The notes below the pieces were generated by a model that ran no database searches, was not told where the DNA came from, and was given only the letters and a program-made list of their open reading frames with translations. This document shows positions 1-5,333 of a stretch of 15,398 nucleotides of DNA, piece by piece. How positions within the stretch are numbered: the first letter of the stretch is position 1; each line of letters begins with the position of its first letter. Both the position numbers and the translations under genes were made by a program. Source of the DNA: Cellvibrio sp. (GTDB lineage Bacteria; Pseudomonadota; Gammaproteobacteria; Pseudomonadales; Cellvibrionaceae); the NCBI GenBank assembly GCA_003524365.1, contig DQHS01000023.1:10338-25735 (forward strand), written 5' to 3'.

Positions 1-585
1 CCAATTAAATTTTTAGGTATGGGCGAGAAAGTTGATGCGCTCGAACCTTTCCATCCTGATCGTATTGCCTCGCGCATTTTAGGCATGGGTGATGTTCTCT
101 CGCTGATCGAACAAGCTGAGCGCACAATCGATAAAGAAAAAGCTGAGAAACTGATTAAGAAAGTCACCAAAGGTCAAAAGTTTGACCTGGAGGATTTGCG
201 CGATCAATTGCAACAAATGCAAAACATGGGTGGTTTGACCTCTATGTTGGATAAGTTGCCCGGACTTGGAAATGTGGCGCAAATGGCACAGAGTGCGAAC
301 ATGGGCAAACAATTCAAAACCATGGAGGCGATTATTAACTCCATGACTCCGGAAGAACGTCGCAACCCGGATGATTTAAGTGGGTCGCGCAAGCGTCGTA
401 TTACTGCCGGTTCAGGCACACAAATTCAGGATCTCAACCGTTTGTTAAAGCAATACAAACAAATGGCGAAAATGATGGGTAAAATGAAAGGCGGCGGCAT
501 GCAGAAAATGATGCGTGGCATTGGGGGTATGATGCCCGGCGGCGCAGCGCCCGGTGGTGCATTACCACCAGGATTTCGTAAATAA
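1..585 (+). CDS. ffh: Signal recognition particle protein Ffh, C-terminal part
   Basis: Partial gene; the reading frame is open from the first base, so the start lies upstream. The 194 visible residues cover the end of the NG GTPase domain and the whole M domain of Ffh, the protein that binds 4.5S RNA and signal sequences and delivers ribosomes to FtsY at the inner membrane. Seen directly: the end of the GTPase domain (DALEPFHPDRIASRILGMGD), then the M domain with the finger-loop-like MGGLTSMLDKLPGLGN, the RNA-binding helix region SGSRKRRITAGSGTQIQDLN, and a methionine/glycine-rich tail (GKMKGGGMQKMMRGIGGMMPGG). All of this matches the family closely. E. coli Ffh is about 453 residues, so roughly the first 55-60 percent is missing. 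It is followed by a strong terminator, so it ends its transcript. Confidence 0.97.
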   Translation, partial: PIKFLGMGEKVDALEPFHPDRIASRILGMGDVLSLIEQAERTIDKEKAEKLIKKVTKGQKFDLEDLRDQLQQMQNMGGLTSMLDKLPGLGNVAQMAQSANMGKQFKTMEAIINSMTPEERRNPDDLSGSRKRRITAGSGTQIQDLNRLLKQYKQMAKMMGKMKGGGMQKMMRGIGGMMPGGAAPGGALPPGFRK

Positions 586-607
586 ATTTATTGGTCGTTT
601 GATAAGA

Positions 608-653
608 AACCCGCAACTTGAACTACACCCCAAAAGTTGCGGGTTTTTTATTT
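608..653 (+). terminator. Intrinsic terminator after ffh
   Basis: A 12-bp perfect stem: AACCCGCAACTT at 608-619 pairs with AAGTTGCGGGTT at 634-645 around a 14-nt loop, and the 3' arm runs into TTTTTTATTT. It sits 22 bases after the ffh stop. The yjbQ gene ends convergently at 664; the opposite strand has only a weak T tract (TTTCTTAT), so it may also act poorly on transcription from the right. Confidence 0.92.
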
Positions 654-663
654 CTGGTAATAA

Positions 664-1089
664 TTAAAATGTATCACCTTGTAGTGTTATTACCAAGGAT
701 CTGCTACCGCCGTGATTGCGGTGTTCACACAAATAGATTCCCTGCCAAATTCCCATATTCAACTGTCCGTTAGTAATTGGGATATTCAGGCTTGCACCAA
801 GAATACTGGCCTTTAAGTGTGCGGGTAAATCGTCGCTACCTTCGTCGTTATGTAAGTAATAAGGCTCATCCTCTGGTACTGCGTGATTAAAAAAACTTTC
901 AAAGTCCTTGCGGACGGTCGGGTCGGCATTTTCGTTAATGGTTAGCGATGCTGATGTATGTTTGAGCAGAATGTTCATCAAGCCAATTTTATAATTTTCC
1001 AGCTCAGGTAGTTGCCGCAGGATTTCATCACTAATCAAATGAAATCCCCGTGGGCGAGCAGTTAAACGTAATTCTTTTTGTGTCCACAT
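664..1089 (-). CDS. yjbQ: YjbQ/UPF0047 family protein
   Basis: A 141-residue protein of the YjbQ (UPF0047) family, small trimeric proteins; E. coli YjbQ has been reported to have a weak thiamine phosphate synthase activity, but the physiological role is unsettled. Family marks seen: HTSASLTINENADPTVRKD at about residues 44-62, with a conserved His44; H80 and H91 in HNDEGSDDLPAHLKASILG; and the signature stretch SLNIPITNGQLNMGIWQGI followed by LCEHR (E122, H123). Full length for the family. The ATG start gives the N-terminal strand expected for the family, though no clear Shine-Dalgarno sequence precedes it. It lies 14 bases after the Kazal lipoprotein gene and is probably co-transcribed with that gene and the HopJ gene; it is the last gene of the set. 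Confidence 0.93.
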   Translation of the reverse strand: MWTQKELRLTARPRGFHLISDEILRQLPELENYKIGLMNILLKHTSASLTINENADPTVRKDFESFFNHAVPEDEPYYLHNDEGSDDLPAHLKASILGASLNIPITNGQLNMGIWQGIYLCEHRNHGGSRSLVITLQGDTF

Positions 1090-1103
1090 AAGTTTACTAC
1101 TGA

Positions 1104-1442
1104 TTATTGTTGCTGCTGAGTGTTAGATGATGCAGGGCACTCATCTGGAATGTGGCCGATGACTTTCACATCTGCACAAGCGTTGCAGGCATTGCTGTAG
1201 GTTTTTTGCTCTGTGGAAGGACAGGGTGCCGTTACGCAGCGAATACCAGTGTCTCTGGTGGCGCAAACAGGTCGATAATCCATTGTGCATATTTGCGGCC
1301 GTTGCTCCGGACAAAGTGTTAACTCGGGTGTTGTTTTGCTTTCGGTCGATAAATTTGGTGAAGCACAAGCGGTAAGGCTTAGCGTAAGTGCGATTAACCT
1401 GAATAGATGCGATACGGATAGATGTGGCATAGATGGCTCCAT
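1104..1442 (-). CDS. Kazal-type domain lipoprotein
   Basis: A 112-residue predicted lipoprotein. The N-terminus has a hydrophobic segment (LFRLIALTLSLTAC) ending in a lipobox L-T-A-C with Cys26, so the mature protein is probably lipid-anchored. The rest is a Kazal-like domain: C52-x7-C60 containing YRPVCA, then TYSNACNAC (C86, C89) and a last Cys102, the pattern of Kazal serine-protease inhibitors; C44 would be the first cysteine. C69 and C74 are an extra pair in an insertion between the third and fourth Kazal cysteines. The start used here is the ATG whose A is also the last base of the upstream HopJ stop (TGATG), which suggests translational coupling; another ATG five codons later gives an equally good signal peptide. 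Protease inhibition is a family-based inference; no target is visible. Confidence 0.85.
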   Translation of the reverse strand: MEPSMPHLSVSHLFRLIALTLSLTACASPNLSTESKTTPELTLCPEQRPQICTMDYRPVCATRDTGIRCVTAPCPSTEQKTYSNACNACADVKVIGHIPDECPASSNTQQQQ

Positions 1443-1789
1443 CAATTTTTCTTACTTAAGGCATCGCCTTCAAATGCGATGCCGCTCCAGCCAAATTGCA
1501 TAAAGTTGCGAATGTTTTGGTGATCTTGCGCGTCGGGATGTTGGAGCACATCGATGCGATAATAATCGCCAAAACATGCCAGTGTTTGCATCTCGCCCAG
1601 TTTATGTAACTGAGCGAACGAAAATAATTTACAGGAACCTGAGTTTTGTCCTGCCTCATTTTTTAGTAAACCATTTTGAAACGCTGTTGGTGTGAAATCG
1701 TAGTTTGCCTCAATTACGGCAATAGTATCTGTAAATTGAATATTCTCTGGGGTCGAATTAATTTTTGCGATAAATGCGTCAATATTCAT
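1442..1789 (-). CDS. HopJ type III effector family protein
   Basis: A 115-residue protein resembling the HopJ family, named after a Pseudomonas syringae candidate effector but found widely in environmental proteobacteria and other organisms without an obvious secretion system. Features seen that fit the family: an N-terminal FIAKINSTPENIQFTDTIAVIE segment, YDFTPTAFQNG, NEAGQNSGSCKLFSFAQL, TLACFGDYYR and a C-terminal NIRNFMQFGWSGIAF. It has no signal peptide or membrane segment and is full length for the family. It is the first gene of the minus-strand cluster with the Kazal lipoprotein and yjbQ, and is divergent from maeA. No type III secretion gene is nearby, so a housekeeping role is more likely than effector function; that is inference. 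Confidence 0.88.
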   Translation of the reverse strand: MNIDAFIAKINSTPENIQFTDTIAVIEANYDFTPTAFQNGLLKNEAGQNSGSCKLFSFAQLHKLGEMQTLACFGDYYRIDVLQHPDAQDHQNIRNFMQFGWSGIAFEGDALSKKN

Positions 1790-1928
1790 GGTCGGCTCAT
1801 GTGGCTAAAAGGCTGGAGTATTGCTGGTTATTTTACCCGCGCGCGGATCAAAATAATAATTGTTATTCCTTTGCTGGTTGTTCTGCTGCAATTGCGCTAT
1901 GGTTGCGATATATCCATAGGAATTGTCA

Positions 1929-3635
1929 GTGAATGCCATGGCGAAAAAACGTCCGATTTATATTCCGTTTGCTGGCCCCGCGTTGTTGGAAGCACCGCTG
2001 TTAAACAAGGGTAGTGCTTTTACCCAGCGCGAGCGGCAACAGTTTAATCTTGAAGGGTTACTACCCTACAACATTGAGACGATTGAGGAACAAGAGGCGC
2101 GCGTTTATCAGCAGCTCTGTTCATTTGAGTCCCCTATCGATAAACACATTTATCTGCGCAATATTCAAGATACCAATGAGACCGCTTATTTCCGTCTGGT
2201 AACTGATCATCTTACGGAAATTATGCCGCTTATCTACACGCCGACCGTGGGTTTGGCTTGCCAGCAGTTCTCCAAAATTTATCGGCGCAAGCGCGGATTG
2301 TTTATTTCCTATCCAGATCGTGATCGGATCGAGGATATGCTGCAAAATGCGACTAAACAAAACGTTAAAGTGATCGTGGTTACCGATGGAGAACGTATTC
2401 TCGGTCTTGGTGATCAGGGTATTGGCGGTATGGGCATCCCAATCGGCAAGCTTGCCCTCTATACGGCTTGCGGCGGTATAAGCCCTGCTTACACTTTACC
2501 GGTAACGCTTGATGTGGGAACCAATAATCAAGCACTGTTAGATGATCCCATGTATATGGGGTGGCGCCATCCGCGCATTACTGGCGACGAATATTATCAA
2601 TTTGTCGATGAGTTTATTCAGGCGGTTAAGGTGCGCTGGCCAAATGTGCTACTGCAGTTCGAAGATTTTGCGCAGGATCATGCAACCCCTTTGTTGGAGC
2701 GCTATCGCGATCAACTCTGCTGCTTCAATGACGATATTCAGGGGACCGCTGCTGTTGCTGTTGGAACTTTGATGGCAGCCTGCAAAGCAAAAGGGGAATT
2801 GTTAAAGGATCAGCGCGTCGTATTTGCCGGTGCTGGGTCAGCAGGTTGTGGAATTGCCGATCAAATTGTCAAACAAATGAAGGCCGATGGTGCTAGCGAC
2901 CTAGAGGCGCGCAGCAGGATTTTTTTGATCAGCCGCGATGGATTGTTACAGTGCGGTATGCCGGGATTGTTTGATTTTCAGCTTCCCTTTTGTACCCCAG
3001 ATGAAGTGGTGAACGACTGGCGCCTAACGCATAGCCGAGGTGATGGCCCCATCAATTTATTAGACACGGTGAGTAATGTTAAGCCCACCGTACTAATCGG
3101 AGTTTCTGGTCAGGCAGGTTTGTTTACCAAAGCTGTGGTTGAAGCGATGCAAGTAAACTGCGAGCGGCCATTGATATTGCCGCTTTCCAACCCAACCTCA
3201 CAAGTAGAAGCGCAGCCAGCTGATATTCTGCGTTGGACGTCGGGTAAAGCCATGGTCGCTACGGGTAGTCCATTCCCGTCTGTTGATATGGGTGATCAAA
3301 CGTTTGATATTGCCCAATGCAACAATAGCTACATTTTTCCTGGCGTTGGTCTGGGTGTAATTACCGCTAAGGCGGGTCGCATCACCGACAATATGATAAT
3401 GATGGCGAGTAAGGCATTGGCAGACGCATCACCCGTGGTGCAGACAGGAGCGGGGGCACTGTTGCCGCCACTGGACACTATTAGGAATGTTAGCAAGATA
3501 ATCGCTAAAACAGTTATTTTGCAGGCGATAGCTGACGGAGTGGCTCTACCTATACCACTCGATCTTATTGACGAAAAAATTGAAAAGAACTTTTGGCGGC
3601 CTGAGTATCGTGAATATAGACGCACCTCGTTTTAG
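1929..3635 (+). CDS. maeA: NAD-dependent malic enzyme (oxaloacetate-decarboxylating)
   Basis: Malate to pyruvate plus CO2 with reduction of NAD, a cytoplasmic link between the TCA cycle and pyruvate. The protein aligns along its whole length with E. coli MaeA/SfcA (565 residues). Counted from this start, the catalytic tyrosine is near 103 (MPLIYTPTVG), the catalytic lysine near 174 (GIPIGKLALYTACGG), the metal ligands near E245-D246 (LLQFEDFAQ) and D268-D269 (CFNDDIQGTAAV), and the dinucleotide loop GAGSAG near 301-306. The C-terminus FWRPEYREYRRTSF is the typical ending. The GTG at 1929 is chosen because AGGA lies 7 bases upstream and because it gives the E. coli N-terminal length (568 residues); ATG at 1938 and TTG at 1923 are alternatives. 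It is monocistronic in appearance, divergent from the HopJ gene, with no clear terminator after it. Confidence 0.96.
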   Translation: MNAMAKKRPIYIPFAGPALLEAPLLNKGSAFTQRERQQFNLEGLLPYNIETIEEQEARVYQQLCSFESPIDKHIYLRNIQDTNETAYFRLVTDHLTEIMPLIYTPTVGLACQQFSKIYRRKRGLFISYPDRDRIEDMLQNATKQNVKVIVVTDGERILGLGDQGIGGMGIPIGKLALYTACGGISPAYTLPVTLDVGTNNQALLDDPMYMGWRHPRITGDEYYQFVDEFIQAVKVRWPNVLLQFEDFAQDHATPLLERYRDQLCCFNDDIQGTAAVAVGTLMAACKAKGELLKDQRVVFAGAGSAGCGIADQIVKQMKADGASDLEARSRIFLISRDGLLQCGMPGLFDFQLPFCTPDEVVNDWRLTHSRGDGPINLLDTVSNVKPTVLIGVSGQAGLFTKAVVEAMQVNCERPLILPLSNPTSQVEAQPADILRWTSGKAMVATGSPFPSVDMGDQTFDIAQCNNSYIFPGVGLGVITAKAGRITDNMIMMASKALADASPVVQTGAGALLPPLDTIRNVSKIIAKTVILQAIADGVALPIPLDLIDEKIEKNFWRPEYREYRRTSF

Positions 3636-3817
3636 CCATCTCCTTTTTTAGTGGGGCCGTTACTAGGTCATGTAATTTACCCTTCAGGTTTGTGTATGCT
3701 AGGCTTCAAAGGAGGGAGGTTTCAAAACTTACAGTTGAATCAGGTTTAATAAAATACAGTATTGACGGCGCTCTTTCGTTCAGTCTGTTTGAATTATGTA
3801 AATGGGGGAGTGACAAC

Positions 3818-3832
3818 TGGTCAGATTGACCA
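3818..3832. promoter_or_regulatory. Operator-like dyad TGGTCA-N3-TGACCA
   Basis: A perfect 6+6 inverted repeat with a 3-base centre. Its right arm overlaps a possible -35 box, TTGACC at 3826-3831, which is followed after 17 bases by TTAAAT (3849-3854, four of six matches to the -10 consensus). The half-site resembles the CTGGTC core of FadR operators, but the spacing differs from FadR (5 bases rather than 1 between TGGTC and GACCA), so I do not assign a regulator. Any transcript would read towards the MmcQ/YjbR gene. Confidence 0.4.
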
Positions 3833-4028
3833 TAAAATCGCCATCCAATTAAATTTTGATGAATTATGCGCCATTCTTGCTATCGTTTCTTAAGAAGGTG
3901 ATGCAGAATACGCACTAGGTGAAGGAGCGTGCCCTATTGATGCAGGTGATTTGAGGACCGGTTACATCACTTTCTCCTGTAATTGATACGGCTTGGCATT
4001 TAAGGCGTGAATACTGCGCTATAGTAAT

Positions 4029-4086
4029 GTAGTGTTTGATGCCAAGGTCAGGGCAGTTTGTACGTGACGGGACGGTAGTGTTTGAT
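4029..4086. repeat. 12-base direct repeat pair
   Basis: GTAGTGTTTGAT occurs at 4029-4040 and again at 4075-4086, 46 bases apart, each followed by a GCC-like end (GCC and AGCC). Two copies only; too few for an array. It may be a duplicated binding site or chance. Confidence 0.45.
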
Positions 4087-4194
4087 AGCCGAACTCGCGC
4101 GACAGAAACGAAAAAATTTACAAATGTATGCTCAACCCTAACCCAAATTTATAGCTTTTTAATCGACCTGAGTTGTTCGATAAAGGACTAAAAC

Positions 4195-4557
4195 ATGGAT
4201 TTTCTTTCTGCACAGAAATACCTTTTAACAAAGCATCAGGCCAAAGAGATGTTTCCTTCTGGGCCTGATATGGCGGTTTATAAAGTCTGCCATAAAATGT
4301 TTGCCACCCTGACTGCTGAAGGTGGTGTGCCGCGCGTAAGCTTGAAATGCGATCCCGATCTTGCATTACAGCTGCGCGAGCAGTATCCGGCCGTTCGTCC
4401 AGGTTTCCAGATGAATAAAAAACACTGGAACACCATCATTCTGGATAACTCTGTCCCGACAGAGCAGATTCAGCGCATGATCGATCACTCTTATCAGCTG
4501 ATTGTGGATAACTTACCAACATCTGAACGCGATCAATTGCTTGCGTCCAAAAAGTAA
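4195..4557 (+). CDS. MmcQ/YjbR family protein
   Basis: A 120-residue protein of the MmcQ/YjbR family, small alpha/beta proteins often annotated as DNA-binding because of a CyaY-like fold. Direct evidence is the C-terminal half: SLKCDPDLALQLREQYP, then GFQMNKKHWNTIILDNSVP, then MIDHSYQLIVDNLP, which is the diagnostic order for the family. Full length. The ATG is preceded by AAAGGA at 4182-4187 with 7 bases of spacing, a strong start. A perfect hairpin follows at once, so it is probably a single-gene transcript separate from the XRE regulator. The biological function of the family is not established. Confidence 0.9.
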   Translation: MDFLSAQKYLLTKHQAKEMFPSGPDMAVYKVCHKMFATLTAEGGVPRVSLKCDPDLALQLREQYPAVRPGFQMNKKHWNTIILDNSVPTEQIQRMIDHSYQLIVDNLPTSERDQLLASKK

Positions 4558-4569
4558 TTTCTGCTTTAG

Positions 4570-4596
4570 GCACCGGGTTGTAACCCGGTGCATTTC
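4570..4596 (+). terminator. Probable intrinsic terminator after the YjbR-family gene
   Basis: GCACCGGGTT (4570-4579) and AACCCGGTGC (4582-4591) form a perfect 10-bp GC-rich stem around GT; in RNA the tip would open to a 4-base loop. The T tract is short (ATTTC), so termination may be partial and some transcription may continue into the XRE gene that starts 24 bases after the stem. Confidence 0.7.
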
Positions 4597-4614
4597 CCCG
4601 CATAGGTACCAAGC

Positions 4615-5208
4615 ATGTCGAATGACGCAACTGGTATAGATCCATCCTTTGTTATCACCTCAAGCTCTGATGACTTATCAGAAGCTAATCTTTGCGGGTC
4701 TCTAATGGATACAGCGATAAGGTTGAAGTCGATTCGCGATGTATCCGGTTTCTCACAGCGCGAGCTAGCCAAGCGCGCTGGCGTTACTAATAGCAGTATC
4801 TCGATGATTGAGCAGGGGCAAGTGAGCCCTAGTATTCATTCCCTTGCCCGTATTCTTGCCGCATTTCCCATAAGCTTGGCCGATTTTTTTGGTTTTAAGC
4901 TTTCGACCGAGGCCCCTCCGAATGCACCTGGAAATTTAGTTAACCAGTCGTTAATGTGCGGTCAGCAACTGGATGCTCGCATCGAGTATGTGTTAGCGGG
5001 GCAGGCTACCGCTTTTGTTGCACCAGTCGTAGATTTATGCGGCGTGATACTCACGGGTAACCTCCAGCTTACACTACTCAGCGGAAACCAGTTGTTGAGT
5101 CAAGGTGACAGCTTTTATATCCCAGCCAGTAAGCTATATCGATTTATCAATCTCTCTGAGAATGGCGCGAGCCTATTTCGCTGTTCGCTTTTTGTGCATA
5201 AAGGTTAA
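4615..5208 (+). CDS. XRE-family regulator with C-terminal cupin domain
   Basis: A 197-residue predicted repressor of the HTH-cupin type (PuuR-like architecture). An N-terminal helix-turn-helix spans about residues 37-92: RLKSIRDVSGFSQRELAKRA, then GVTNSSISMIEQGQVSPS, then LARILAAFPISLADFFGF. The C-terminal cupin lies about 125-195, with beta-strand stretches such as GVILTGNLQLTLLSG and LLSQGDSFYIPASKLYRFIN, the typical small-molecule sensing fold. The usual cupin histidine of the second motif is replaced around SKLYRF, so metal binding is doubtful. It starts with an ATG behind a modest AGG at 4604-4606. It sits just upstream of fadBA in the same orientation; a link to fatty acid metabolism is possible but only positional. 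Ligand unknown. Confidence 0.88.
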   Translation: MSNDATGIDPSFVITSSSDDLSEANLCGSLMDTAIRLKSIRDVSGFSQRELAKRAGVTNSSISMIEQGQVSPSIHSLARILAAFPISLADFFGFKLSTEAPPNAPGNLVNQSLMCGQQLDARIEYVLAGQATAFVAPVVDLCGVILTGNLQLTLLSGNQLLSQGDSFYIPASKLYRFINLSENGASLFRCSLFVHKG

Positions 5209-5333
5209 TGTACGCAATTTTTTGTGCGTTATAACCCAGCGGTCTGCACTCTCATAAGGCAAGTTCACGCCAGCCTGCTACACTCAAAGCCAGATTTTCC
5301 CTCCTCATTCCTTACTAGAAAGAGAGATTTATT

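Larger units (their letters stand above)
3636..4194. other. 559-base intergenic region without a convincing gene
   Basis: No open frame of useful length on either strand and no recognised RNA family. It holds an operator-like dyad with a possible promoter (3818-3854), an orphan Shine-Dalgarno-like AAAGGAGGGAGGT at 3708-3720 with no well-placed start after it, a 19-codon frame at 3859-3918 without a good ribosome binding site, and a 12-base direct repeat (4029-4040 and 4075-4086). It could be a leader, a small RNA locus, or the eroded remains of a lost gene; the sequence does not decide. Confidence 0.6.

Noticed and set aside
1837..1846. GC-only palindrome CCGCGCGCGG in an AT-rich spacer before maeA.
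   Set aside because: Low-complexity alternating GC; likely by chance, with no second site or promoter geometry to support it.
1799..2014. A 71-residue plus-strand frame with a hydrophobic stretch (IKIIIVIPLLVVLLQL) upstream of and overlapping maeA.
   Set aside because: It overlaps the maeA coding region by about 85 bases in another frame, has no good ribosome binding site, and its end is plainly maeA sequence read out of frame. Worth a look only if transcription data support it.
3815..3832. FadR operator at AACTGGTCAGATTGACCA.
   Set aside because: FadR sites have one base between TGGTC and GACCA; here there are five, and the gene downstream is not a fad gene.
5212..5229. ACGCA / TGCGT inverted repeat with a T-rich loop after the XRE gene, as a terminator.
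   Set aside because: Only 5 bp of stem and no T tract after the 3' arm.
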